Assembly (NCBI RefSeq): GCF_001722335.1
Contig: NZ_MIHA01000003.1
Coordinates: 62,001-126,000, forward strand
Reading direction: 5' to 3'
DNA from: Mycolicibacterium flavescens
GTDB lineage: Bacteria > Actinomycetota > Actinomycetes > Mycobacteriales > Mycobacteriaceae
Length of the DNA stretch: 64,000 nt
Shown here: positions 50,611-59,047 of the stretch, piece by piece
How the letters are laid out: every line of letters begins with the position of its first letter
Numbering within the stretch: position 1 is the first letter of the stretch
Notes under the pieces: generated by a model
Database searches by the model: none
What the model was told of the DNA's origin: nothing
Seen by the model: only the letters and a program-made list of their open reading frames with translations
Translations under genes and position numbers: made by a program

Positions 50611-51753
50611 ATGCGCCGCAACATCTTTGACGAAATTCATGACGATTTCCGGGCCACCGCCCGGGAGTTCTTCGAACGCGTTTGCGTGCCGAACATCGAG
50701 AAGTGGGAACGCGACGGCAAGGTCAGCCGCGAAGCGTGGCTGGCCGCGGGCGAGCACGGTCTGATCGGCTGGGAGTTCGACGAGCGATACGGCGGCCTCG
50801 GCGTCAAGGACTTCCGGTTCAACCAGATCATCTCCGAGGAGATGTTCGCCACCGGCTCGGTAGGCATCGGCCTCGGCGTGCAGAACGACATTCTGATGCC
50901 CTACCTGCAGAACCTCACCACCGACGAGCAGAAGGAGCGCTGGCTGCCCGGCTTCGTCAGAGGGGAACTGATCGGTTCCATCGCGATGTCCGAGCCCGCT
51001 GCCGGGTCGGACCTGGCCGGCATCAAGACCACGGCGCGCGACGAAGGTGACCACTGGGTGGTCAACGGTCAGAAGACATTCATCAGCAACGGTCTACTCT
51101 CCAAACTGGTGCTCACCGCTGTGAAGACCGATCCAACGGCGCGACACAAGGGCATCAGCCTGCTGATGATCGAGGACGGCATGGAGGGGTTCACCCGTGG
51201 CCGCAAGCTCGACAAGATCGGCCAGTACTCCGCCGACACTGCCGAGCTTTTCTTCGAGGACGTCAAGGTACCCAAGGAGAACCTGGTCGGAGAGCTGAAC
51301 CGCGGCTTCTACCATCTGGTCTCCAACCTGCCCAGCGAGCGCGTCGGTGTGGCCTGTTACGCGCTGCCCGCCGCCCGCCGGGCGCTGGATCTGACCAAGG
51401 CGTATGCACTGGAACGCACCGCGTTTGGACAGCCCATCGGAAAATTCCAGGTCAACCGCCACTTCCTCGCCGAGATGCAGACCAAGCTGGATGCCGCCCA
51501 GACCTATCTGGATCAATGCGTACTCTCGGTCAACGACGGCACCCTCTCCGATCAGGACGCCGCCGGGCTGAAGTGGTGGACCTCCGAGGTCCAATGGGAA
51601 ATCATCGACCGCTGCCTGCAGTTGCACGGTGGCTACGGCTACATCAACGAATACGAAGTGGCCCGGCTATGGCGGGATTCGCGAGTCCAGCGGCTCTATG
51701 CGGGCACCACGGAAATCATGAAGGACCTCATGGGCCGGGCGATGGGATACTAG
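50611..51753 (+). CDS. Acyl-CoA dehydrogenase
   Basis: 380 residues. EFFERVCVPNIEKWERDGKV, EFDERYGGLGVKDFRFNQI, AMSEPAAGSDLAGIKT, WVVNGQKTFISNGLLSK, ALERTAFGQPIGKFQVNR, LQLHGGYGYINEYEVARL and the tail GTTEIMKDLMGRAMGY. Very like the 5268-6410 protein (shared GFTRGRKL, FYHL, LHGGYGY), so a duplicated enzyme. GTAGAGGACGGTC precedes ATG 50611. Third ACAD in a row on this strand. Confidence 0.92.
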   Translation: MRRNIFDEIHDDFRATAREFFERVCVPNIEKWERDGKVSREAWLAAGEHGLIGWEFDERYGGLGVKDFRFNQIISEEMFATGSVGIGLGVQNDILMPYLQNLTTDEQKERWLPGFVRGELIGSIAMSEPAAGSDLAGIKTTARDEGDHWVVNGQKTFISNGLLSKLVLTAVKTDPTARHKGISLLMIEDGMEGFTRGRKLDKIGQYSADTAELFFEDVKVPKENLVGELNRGFYHLVSNLPSERVGVACYALPAARRALDLTKAYALERTAFGQPIGKFQVNRHFLAEMQTKLDAAQTYLDQCVLSVNDGTLSDQDAAGLKWWTSEVQWEIIDRCLQLHGGYGYINEYEVARLWRDSRVQRLYAGTTEIMKDLMGRAMGY

Positions 51754-51820
51754 GCATGACCTTGGTCACTGGCGGGTCGTCAATGCGCGGCTCTACCCAG
51801 AGATTCGATTAACCTGCCAA

Positions 51821-51827
51821 ATAGTTA
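51821..51827. promoter_or_regulatory. ATAGTTA box upstream of GntR gene
   Basis: CCAAATAGTTAGTTGTTTTC in a low-GC stretch 40 bp before the GntR gene. Same core as in the 33243 and 56964 boxes; could be an autoregulatory site. Confidence 0.4.
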
Positions 51828-51862
51828 GTTGTTTTCTGGATTTATACGTCGGGGAGGTTGTC

Positions 51863-52603
51863 ATGGAGGTCACCAGTCTTCGCGAACCGAAGATGGCCGA
51901 TCGGGTGGCCACAGTGCTGCGCCGGATGTTCATCAGGGGTGAGATTCCCGAGGGCACCATGCTTCCGCCTGAATCGGAACTTATGGAACGCTTCGGGGTG
52001 TCGCGGCCCACATTGCGCGAGGCATTTCGGGTGCTCGAGTCCGAATCCCTCATCCAGGTACAGCGCGGGGTGCGTGGCGGAGCTCGCGTCACCCCTCCGC
52101 GGCGCGAAACGCTGGCGCGCTATGCCGGCTTGATCCTGGAGTACGAGGGCGTCACCGTGAAGGACGTGTACGACGCCCGGGTGACACTCGAGGTTCCCAT
52201 GGTCGAGCAGCTCGCCAAGGACCGCAATCCGAAGGTGATTGCCGAACTGGAGCAGATCGTGGATCGCGAGTCCCAATTGAAACCCGGCAGCGACGCGGTC
52301 GATCAGCTCACCGACTTCCACGCTGCGATGGCGCGGTTGTCCGGCAACAGCACACTGCAGATCGTGAGCGACATGTTGCATCACATCATCGAAAAGGCGA
52401 ATCGCTCGCTGCAGCCCACTGCCGGTGCGCGCGCCGAGCAGGCGGTCCGCCGGTCGGCCAAGACTCACCGGATGGTGTTGGACATGATCAAGGCCGGCGA
52501 CGCCGAGAACGCCGGCGAGCTCTGGAAGCGGCACCTGCAGAAGGCAGAGGAGTTCGTGCTGTCCGGCTCCGAAATGTCCACTGTCGTCGATCTTCTCGAA
52601 TGA
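51863..52603 (+). CDS. GntR-family regulator, FadR/FCD type
   Basis: 246 residues. Winged helix near residues 10-75: MADRVATVLRRMFIRGEIP, PPESELMERFGVSRPTL, REAFRVLESESLIQVQRG. The C-terminal helical FCD domain contains VYDARVTLEVPMVEQLAKD, DFHAAMARLSGNSTLQI and LHHIIEKANRSLQ with His residues that may hold a metal or acid ligand. GGGGAGGTTGTC precedes ATG 51863. Regulator of acyl or small acid metabolism by family; its range here is unknown. Confidence 0.92.
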   Translation: MEVTSLREPKMADRVATVLRRMFIRGEIPEGTMLPPESELMERFGVSRPTLREAFRVLESESLIQVQRGVRGGARVTPPRRETLARYAGLILEYEGVTVKDVYDARVTLEVPMVEQLAKDRNPKVIAELEQIVDRESQLKPGSDAVDQLTDFHAAMARLSGNSTLQIVSDMLHHIIEKANRSLQPTAGARAEQAVRRSAKTHRMVLDMIKAGDAENAGELWKRHLQKAEEFVLSGSEMSTVVDLLE

Positions 52604-53427
52604 GAAGCGTGGACGAACGGGTAAACGAGCACGATCTCGAGACGCCTGACTCGATTCAGGTTCGCTTCGACATCACCTACCTCGAAGCCGACCCCGCCGC
52701 CGCGACCGCGACGATGTCGATGCCGATGTGGCAGTACCGAAATCCGTTCACCGGCGCGCCATCGTTGGGGCCTTTGGCGATCTTGGTCGACGCAGCTGCT
52801 GGAATCGTCAACCACTACCGTCGGCGGCCCGGCCAGTGGACGGTGTCCAGCGAGTTGTCGATAGACCTCAGCCTCGGCGACGTCCGGGACCTGGATGGTC
52901 CCGTGCTGGCCACCGCCCATGCGTTCGGACCGTTGGGTGCCACATCGCTGGGGATCTGCACACTGACCTACGACGGGGTTGTTATCGGCGGCGGCACGGT
53001 GCGCTCATTCTTCATCGACGCGGATGTCGGTGTCTCTAAGTGGCCGGCGGAAACCCTGGACCTGTCGCCCCAGACGTCGATTGCAGACCGGATGGCAGTT
53101 CACGTTGGGCCGGAGGCCGATGGCCATGTCCTGGTGCAACGTATCGACCCGAATTTGAACAATGACATCGATATCGTGCACGGCGGGGTAGCGGCGGCCG
53201 GCCTGGAATTCGCGGCGTCGGCGGCGATCAACCACGGTCTACCCGACGCCCCTTTGCGGACCGCTTCGCTCCGGGTCAACTTTCTGCGGCCCTTCTTCGC
53301 CGGAGCGAACTCTCGCTACGAGGGCACACCGATGCGCGTCGGCCGCAACTCCGCAGTGGGCGACGCGAAGGCCATCGGCGACGACGGCAAGGTCGCGCTC
53401 ACCGCGCGCCTGACCGCCTACCGCTGA
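52600..53427 (+). CDS. Hotdog-fold acyl-CoA thioesterase-like protein (two domains)
   Basis: 275 residues. Two 4HBT-like halves: PLAILVDAAAGIVNHYRRRP, WTVSSELSIDLSLGDVRDL in the first, and IDIVHGGVAAAGLEFAASA, RTASLRVNFLRPFFAGANS in the second, where HGG is the commonly seen motif. The overlap ATGA with the GntR gene implies co-translation. It may hydrolyse acyl-CoA pathway intermediates. A tail VALTARLTAYR is typical. Confidence 0.8.
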   Translation: MRSVDERVNEHDLETPDSIQVRFDITYLEADPAAATATMSMPMWQYRNPFTGAPSLGPLAILVDAAAGIVNHYRRRPGQWTVSSELSIDLSLGDVRDLDGPVLATAHAFGPLGATSLGICTLTYDGVVIGGGTVRSFFIDADVGVSKWPAETLDLSPQTSIADRMAVHVGPEADGHVLVQRIDPNLNNDIDIVHGGVAAAGLEFAASAAINHGLPDAPLRTASLRVNFLRPFFAGANSRYEGTPMRVGRNSAVGDAKAIGDDGKVALTARLTAYR

Positions 53428-53719
53428 GCACCGCGTCAATTCTGCCCGCCTCGTCGACGGCCCGCAGGCCGACGGTGCAGAACGCAAATGGCGCGTCGCC
53501 CGCGTGGACCCATTGGGAGTGATGAGTCACATCCGAAGTCCAAGAACACGTTCCGGCGTCAACGCGGTATTAGACGTGACCGGAGTGCGCGTCGCTGGGC
53601 GCGACCGCCGGGACAGGGGTTTCCTGGTGGCCCCGGCTCGGGAATCTACTCACCGATGGGCAGTTGTGCCGCCGGAGCAAGGCCCATGGCGACGATGGCA
53701 GCCCGCAACTTCATGGCCC
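53428..53719. other. Gap before convergent crotonase gene, nothing recognised
   Basis: 292 bp. Short frames exist but none shows a family-like sequence. No clear hairpin. Probably non-coding or remnants too short to name. Confidence 0.4.
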
Positions 53720-54529
53720 TCACTTCTTGGAGCGTGCGCGGAAGGCCGCCACCCGTTCCTTGAACTCGGGTGTCGAGAACGAGGTCAACTCTTCTGCGAG
53801 CGCGTACTCCAACACACCCTGCGCAGCGCGGGCCAGGTGCATGTTGAGCGCCACCTTCGATGACCGAAGCGCCTGCGGGGGCAACGCAGCGAACCGCTCG
53901 CCCAGTGCCAATGCTTCGTCGAGCACGGCGTCGTCGGGGACGACCTTGGTGACCAGGTTCAGCTTCTCCGCAATGGATGCGGTGATTCGATCGCCCAGCA
54001 GGACGTACTCCTTGGCCTTCATCATGCCGATCAGCAGAGGAAGCATCGCCGCGCCACCGTCGCCCGCCGTGAGCCCGACCGCGACGTGTGGGTCGGCCAG
54101 GTAGCTGTTCTCCCCCATCACCAACAGGTCGCTCAGGAGGGCGATCGAGCAACCCAGGCCCACAGCGGGTCCGTTGACCGCGGACACCAGTGGTTTGGGG
54201 AAGTTGATGACCTCGAGAAAAACCGTTCGGGCCTCGTGGATTTGGAACGTACGCGCCACCTCGTCCTCGATCAGGCGACCGAACATCACCATGTCACCGC
54301 CTGCCGAGAAGGCCTTGCCCACCCCGGTGGTCACGACGGCTTTCACATCGGTGTCGGCGTCGAGCACCTTCCAGATGGTGGCGAACGCGTGATGCACCTC
54401 TTCGGTGACGGCGTTGAGCGCTTCGGGGCGGTTGATGCTGACAACGTGGACATTGCCGCGCTTCTCCACCAGCAACCAGGGGGCGAACTGCTCGTAGCCG
54501 GCCAGGGTAGCGATCTCTGAAGTCGTCAT
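53720..54529 (-). CDS. Crotonase-family protein without the hydratase glutamates
   Basis: 269 residues. Oxyanion loops: KAFSAGGDMVMFG and GPAVGLGCSIALLSDLLV. The two Glu of true enoyl-CoA hydratases (in GGGCEL and PEILLG) are replaced: GLGCSIAL and ADPHVAVGL. The protein therefore more likely is an isomerase, hydrolase or ring-acting crotonase than a simple hydratase. Typical N-terminus (RGNVHVVSINRPEALNAV). It runs with the thiolase and ketosynthase-like genes on the minus strand. Confidence 0.88.
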   Translation of the reverse strand: MTTSEIATLAGYEQFAPWLLVEKRGNVHVVSINRPEALNAVTEEVHHAFATIWKVLDADTDVKAVVTTGVGKAFSAGGDMVMFGRLIEDEVARTFQIHEARTVFLEVINFPKPLVSAVNGPAVGLGCSIALLSDLLVMGENSYLADPHVAVGLTAGDGGAAMLPLLIGMMKAKEYVLLGDRITASIAEKLNLVTKVVPDDAVLDEALALGERFAALPPQALRSSKVALNMHLARAAQGVLEYALAEELTSFSTPEFKERVAAFRARSKK

Positions 54530-54540
54530 GTGATGTCCCG

Positions 54541-55701
54541 TCAGGTCTTGTCGATGGAAAGGATGGTGACCGCCGACACCGCGGTCGGCCCACCGATGTT
54601 GTGTGCCAAGGCTACTCGCGCCCCGTCGACTTGGTTCTCGGCCTCACCGCGAAGTTGATTGAACAGTTCGTAGCACTGTGCCACGCCTGTGGCACCCGGG
54701 GGGTGCCCCTTGGCCTTCAATCCCCCACTCGGGTTGACTGGCATCGAGCCACCGACGTAGTGCTCGCGGCCCTCGACGAGCTTGTAAGCCTCGTACCTGT
54801 TGGCGAACCCGAGATCCTCATAGCTGATCAGCTCAACTCCGGTGAAGCAGTCGTGCACCTCCGCGACGTCGATGTCGCGGGGTGTCACACCGGCCATCTT
54901 CATGGCGGCCTTGGCGGCCCGCACCGTCGGCGGGAAGCTGGTCATGTCGTTCTTGTGCTGGTGCATCACCCTGTCCATACCGAGCCCGACACCACGCACC
55001 CACACCGGTCGATCGGTATAGCGGTCCACGACGTCCTCGGCAGCCAGGATGACGGCGGCAGCGCCGTCACTCTGAGGTGTGCAGTCGTAGAGTCCGAACG
55101 GCTCCACCACGATCGGCGCCGCCAGCGCCTGCTCCACGGTGATCTCGTAACGCAGTTGGGCTTTGGGATTTTTCAGCGCGTGGAAATGGTTCTTCACCGC
55201 CACCATGGCCATATGCTCCTTGGTGGCCGGTGACTCGTGCAGATACCGCATCACGTGCAGCGCGAAGTTCGCCGGCGCGACGAGCCCGAGCGGATAGTCC
55301 CATGCGTTGTCGCGGGTCATCGCCGCCCAGTCCCAGAACGTGGTGTTCGAGGCGGTTTCACGAACTTTGTCCGCTCCGACGACGAGCACCACGTCGTACA
55401 TGCCCGACGCGATCGCCATCGTTCCATTGCGAATTGCGTCGTTGCCTGTGGCGCAGGCATTTTCGATTCGGGTGACTGGGATGTCAGTGAGATCGAGGGT
55501 GTCGGCGAGGATCCCCGACGGAAAGCCGTCAGTGGTGGACAGCTCGCCGAACCAAGCCGCCTCGATGTCTGCCTTCTCGATGCCCTTGTCCACCCCGGAG
55601 ACGGCTTCGGCGTATGCCATCGGCACCAGGTCCTTGATGCCGAGTTCGAAGTGTTCGGCGAAGGGCGTCATCCCCGCGCCGACGATCGCGACGTTTCTCA
55701 T
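54541..55701 (-). CDS. SCP-x-type thiolase (lipid-transfer protein)
   Basis: 386 residues. NVAIVGAGMTPFAEHFELG, RIENACATGNDAIRNGTMA (nucleophile Cys), VAEVHDCFTGVELISYEDL, and NPSGGLKAKGHPPGATGVAQ (His). All catalytic elements present, so thiolysis of a branched or cyclic 3-ketoacyl-CoA is plausible. It overlaps the start of the 55698 gene by 4 bp, suggesting a complex with that OB-fold-bearing protein. Confidence 0.9.
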   Translation of the reverse strand: MRNVAIVGAGMTPFAEHFELGIKDLVPMAYAEAVSGVDKGIEKADIEAAWFGELSTTDGFPSGILADTLDLTDIPVTRIENACATGNDAIRNGTMAIASGMYDVVLVVGADKVRETASNTTFWDWAAMTRDNAWDYPLGLVAPANFALHVMRYLHESPATKEHMAMVAVKNHFHALKNPKAQLRYEITVEQALAAPIVVEPFGLYDCTPQSDGAAAVILAAEDVVDRYTDRPVWVRGVGLGMDRVMHQHKNDMTSFPPTVRAAKAAMKMAGVTPRDIDVAEVHDCFTGVELISYEDLGFANRYEAYKLVEGREHYVGGSMPVNPSGGLKAKGHPPGATGVAQCYELFNQLRGEAENQVDGARVALAHNIGGPTAVSAVTILSIDKT

Positions 55702-56918
55702 GCGTGCGCTCCTTTCAAGGTGCGCCCCGGCCAGAACATGTAGCCGTAGTCGGGGATGCCGGCACGGACGGCGATTCTGCGCAGGACGATCGATCCTGGT
55801 TGCCCGATCGTCGCCTCGCCCGCGGGTACGCCGGTCACCTTGAGGAGCACCCGGACCGGACTGTCGTCGAGCTGTACCACCGCCAGCGAGTACGGGCTGG
55901 GCAGGTCGGGGACTGGGATGCGCACCGTGGTGTGCGTGTACACCGTGCCCGTGCGCGGCAAAGACTCGAGCCGGTACTCGGTGGCCAGGTGTCCGGAGTT
56001 GTCCACCCTCAGCCGCGGCGGAAACTGCGGCGCGGCGTCGATGCCAGGCCGCTCGTCGAAAACCGCTGCTTCCCAGCGGATTTTCGGCTCGAAGGCCCGC
56101 GCGTAGGCGGGCATCGAGATCGGGATGCCGATGCCTTCGGCGGTGCGGGTCTTCGGCAACTCCTGTGCTGGGTACTCGTCCCTCGAGAGCCGCGGTGGCT
56201 CATCCCCGAGTACGAGCTCAGCCGCGCTGATGCTGGACTGTTCGACGGCGAGCACCAACCCTCCCGCGCCGGACTCGATCGCGGCGGCGAGGACACGCAC
56301 GGCGGCCGCTGCGGAGACGCTCGTCTCACCGACGGCCGCCGACGTATCGAAGCCGCTCTTGAGTTGCGCCAGCGGCACCCCTGCCACCGCGGCGAGCACG
56401 GGCGTTCCGGTGAGGCCGAGGCGGTCGAGCGTCGAGCGCAATCCGACCTCCCGTTGCAGCCTGGGATCGGGGTACGCGTGCCGGGTACCGTCCTCGCCAC
56501 GTGCCATCAACGGCAGGCTGCGGGTCTGACGCGCGATCGGGTTGACGGCGACACCACCGCCGCCGGTCAGGACCGCACCCGCACCCGCGGTTGCGTCGTT
56601 GTCGTCGGCGGCGACCACCAGGGTGCCCTCTGGGGCACCGACGATCTGATCCAGGACGGCGGGCGCGCAGCCGAGAACCTCGGTGACGGGCGTCGCGGCC
56701 GGCAGCGACAGCGCGGCCAGCAGCACCGCGCCGTTACCCCCTTCGAGGAGGGGGAAGTCGCGCGACACCAGCACCACGCGTTTCGCGGTCGCGTCGGGAT
56801 CGGCGGCGCGTCCCGCGGCGACCGCCATGGTCAGCGCGTCCTCATCGGGCCCTTTCACCCGTCGATCCCGCACGGTCCACGGCGGCAGATAGGTGCCGAT
56901 GGAGCCGATCTGAGTCAT
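55698..56918 (-). CDS. HMG-CoA-synthase-like/thiolase-fold protein fused to DUF35 OB domain
   Basis: 406 residues. Residues 1-270 resemble a ketoacyl-synthase/HMG-CoA-synthase-type fold (GSIGTYLPPWTVRDRRVKG; DEDALTMAVAAGRAA; SGAGGLVLAVEQSS). The C-terminal 110 residues form a DUF35-like OB domain (TGTVYTHTTVRIPVPDL; YSLAVVQLDDSPVRVLLKV) with few zinc-ribbon Cys. Such fusions act with Ltp-type thiolases. It overlaps the adjacent thiolase gene by 4 bp, in keeping with a two-chain enzyme. Precise reaction unknown. Confidence 0.8.
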   Translation of the reverse strand: MTQIGSIGTYLPPWTVRDRRVKGPDEDALTMAVAAGRAADPDATAKRVVLVSRDFPLLEGGNGAVLLAALSLPAATPVTEVLGCAPAVLDQIVGAPEGTLVVAADDNDATAGAGAVLTGGGGVAVNPIARQTRSLPLMARGEDGTRHAYPDPRLQREVGLRSTLDRLGLTGTPVLAAVAGVPLAQLKSGFDTSAAVGETSVSAAAAVRVLAAAIESGAGGLVLAVEQSSISAAELVLGDEPPRLSRDEYPAQELPKTRTAEGIGIPISMPAYARAFEPKIRWEAAVFDERPGIDAAPQFPPRLRVDNSGHLATEYRLESLPRTGTVYTHTTVRIPVPDLPSPYSLAVVQLDDSPVRVLLKVTGVPAGEATIGQPGSIVLRRIAVRAGIPDYGYMFWPGRTLKGAHA

Positions 56919-56963
56919 CGAGCCTCGCTTTGGTCATGGGCGTGTGACGCCGCTCAACTAATG

Positions 56964-56979
56964 AGCTATATAGTTATAG
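56964..56979. promoter_or_regulatory. AGCTATATAGTTATAG box, copy 2
   Basis: Identical over 16 bp to 33243-33258, between the divergent genes starting at 56918 and 57025. A 16-base match in a GC-rich genome, in the same position relative to genes of the same type, argues for a shared operator. Confidence 0.6.
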
Positions 56980-57024
56980 CATTCAAGCGCGCAGCCGAGC
57001 GAAAGCGGAAGGGTCAACCACACT

Positions 57025-57888
57025 GTGAACAGTCCGGATCCCCGAACCCTGCGGGATCGCGTCGTCGTGGTGACCGGCGCCAGCCGCGGCATCGGCGCCG
57101 CTATCGCTGTCCGAGCGGCCCGAGACGGCGCGGCCGTTGCGCTGCTGGCCAAGACCGAAACCCCCAACCCCAAGATCGCGGGCACCCTCGCAGAGACGGC
57201 GGACGCCGTGCAACGTGCGGGCGGTCGGGCTCTGTCGGTGGCGTGTGACGTGCGTGACGCGGACGCGGTGGCGGCGGCGATCGCCTCGGCTGCCGACACG
57301 TTCGGCGGCATCGATGTCGTGATCAACAACGCGGGCGCGCTCGATCTGCGGTCGACCGAGACGTTGCCGCCGAAGAACCTGCGCCGACTTCTGGGGGTCA
57401 ATGTCGAGGGCCCGTACGCGGTTGTGCACGCCGCGCTGTCCCACCTCCGCAGGTCGGCGAATGCGCACATCGTCAACGTCGCTCCCCCACTGGACATGAA
57501 CCCGAGGTGGGTGGGTGCCCACGTCGGCCACACCGTCGGCAAGTACGCCGAAAGCCTGCTCACCCTCGGCTGGGCCGAGGAATTCGCCTCTGTGCCCATC
57601 GCCGTGAATTCGGTGTGGCCGGCCACCACCGTCGCCAGCACGGGGATGGTGGTCGCGATGGGCGAGGCCGTCGTGCGCGCGCAGGCCCGCAGCCCGCAGA
57701 TCATGGCCGATGCGGTGCACGCCCTGGTTACCCGGCCCGCAGCGGCCTGCACTGGCCACTTCTACACCGACGAGGGCATCCTGCGCGAGGAGGGCGTCCA
57801 CGATTTGTCGGAATACCGATTGGCCGCAAGCGAAGAGGACCTGACGCCCAACTTCTACCTTCCGTCAGCCACGTTGCCGACCATCTAG
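57025..57888 (+). CDS. SDR, HSDL2-like, with catalytic Tyr replaced by His
   Basis: 287 residues of the HSDL2-like SDR group: VVVVTGASRGIGAAIAVR, LLAKTETPNPKIAGTL, INNAGALDLRSTETLP, PPLDMNPRWVGAHVG, AEEFASVPIAVNSVWP. Where the family has YTxxKYGMS it reads HTVGKYAES (His169, Lys173), and the catalytic Ser position in NVAPPLD is Ala153. So the usual proton-transfer residues are missing although cofactor binding is intact. Start GTG 57025. The ACAD gene follows 10 bp on. Confidence 0.87.
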   Translation: MNSPDPRTLRDRVVVVTGASRGIGAAIAVRAARDGAAVALLAKTETPNPKIAGTLAETADAVQRAGGRALSVACDVRDADAVAAAIASAADTFGGIDVVINNAGALDLRSTETLPPKNLRRLLGVNVEGPYAVVHAALSHLRRSANAHIVNVAPPLDMNPRWVGAHVGHTVGKYAESLLTLGWAEEFASVPIAVNSVWPATTVASTGMVVAMGEAVVRAQARSPQIMADAVHALVTRPAAACTGHFYTDEGILREEGVHDLSEYRLAASEEDLTPNFYLPSATLPTI

Positions 57889-57898
57889 GAGACATCGC

Positions 57899-59047
57899 TT
57901 GAATGCGTTCGATGCGTTGACGGCCCGTGAGCCCGAGTTCGCCAAGCTGCGCTTCGCCGTGCGGGACTTCCTGCGGTCCGACCGAGCCGAGTTCGGTTGG
58001 CGACCCGGTGTCGATTCATGGCTGGCCGGCTGGGACGAGGCATTCTCGGCGCGGCTGGGGGATGCCGGATTCGTCGGACTGACCATTCCCAAGCGATACG
58101 GCGGCCACGAACTCGGGCATCTGCACCGCTACGTGGTGGCCGAAGAACTCATCGCGGCGGGTGCGCCCGTCGCAGCGCATTGGACGGCCGACCGACAGGT
58201 CGCGCCGGGCCTGCTGAGCCACGGCACAGAAGAGCAGCGCGAACGGCTATTGCCCCAGATCGCGGCGGGCCGGTTCTACTCATCGATCGGCATGAGCGAG
58301 CACGGCGCGGGATCTGATCTAGCGGCCGTATCGACCAAGGCAACACGGGCCGACGGCGGCTGGCTGCTGTCCGGCACGAAAGTGTGGACCAGCGGGGCAC
58401 ACCACGCGCATCAGGTAGTCGTCCTGGCACGCACAAGTCCGCCGGATCCTCAACATCGACACGCAGGGTTCAGCCAGTTCCTCGTGCCCTGCGATGCCGA
58501 CGGGGTGCGCGTGGAACCGGTCCTGCTGATGTCTGGTGCTCATCACTTCAACGAGGTGATCTTGGATTCGGTCTTCGTTTCCGACGCGGATGTCCTCGGC
58601 GAGATCGGCAACGGGTGGCACCAGGTCACATCCGAGTTGTCGTTCGAACGCAGCGGGCCCGAACGCATCCTGTCCACCGGACCGCTACTGCTTGCCGCGA
58701 TCCGCGCGCTCAGCTCCGGTCTCGAGGCAGACGATCGCACGGCGGGCGAAATCGGACATCTGATGGCGCAACTGATCTCGCTGCGGCAGCTGTCATTGTC
58801 GGTGGCCCGCACCCTCACCGAGGGCGGCGATGCAGCGAATCAGGCGGCACTGGTCAAGGACCTCGGCACCCGCTTCGAAACCGAGTCGGTCGAGTTGGCC
58901 GCCGACCTACTGGAGGACTCACCGCCGAACCAGGAGCTGGAGGCGATGCTGAACACCGCTTGGCTGCACAAGCCCATGTTCACCCTGCGCGGCGGCACCA
59001 ACGAGGTGCTGCGCGGCGTGGTTGCTCGAGGAATGGGGTTGCGGTGA
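57899..59047 (+). CDS. Acyl-CoA dehydrogenase, large (flavin-signature) subunit type
   Basis: 382 residues. AKLRFAVRDFLRSDRAEFGW, TIPKRYGGHELGHLHRYVV, GMSEHGAGSDLAAVSTKAT (flavin signature), GWLLSGTKVWTSGAHH, and FTLRGGTNEVLRGVVARGM at the end. The start is TTG 57899, with TAGGAG 8 bp upstream. Its stop overlaps the GTG of the smaller ACAD gene, as at 48377/49615. Confidence 0.92.
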   Translation: MNAFDALTAREPEFAKLRFAVRDFLRSDRAEFGWRPGVDSWLAGWDEAFSARLGDAGFVGLTIPKRYGGHELGHLHRYVVAEELIAAGAPVAAHWTADRQVAPGLLSHGTEEQRERLLPQIAAGRFYSSIGMSEHGAGSDLAAVSTKATRADGGWLLSGTKVWTSGAHHAHQVVVLARTSPPDPQHRHAGFSQFLVPCDADGVRVEPVLLMSGAHHFNEVILDSVFVSDADVLGEIGNGWHQVTSELSFERSGPERILSTGPLLLAAIRALSSGLEADDRTAGEIGHLMAQLISLRQLSLSVARTLTEGGDAANQAALVKDLGTRFETESVELAADLLEDSPPNQELEAMLNTAWLHKPMFTLRGGTNEVLRGVVARGMGLR

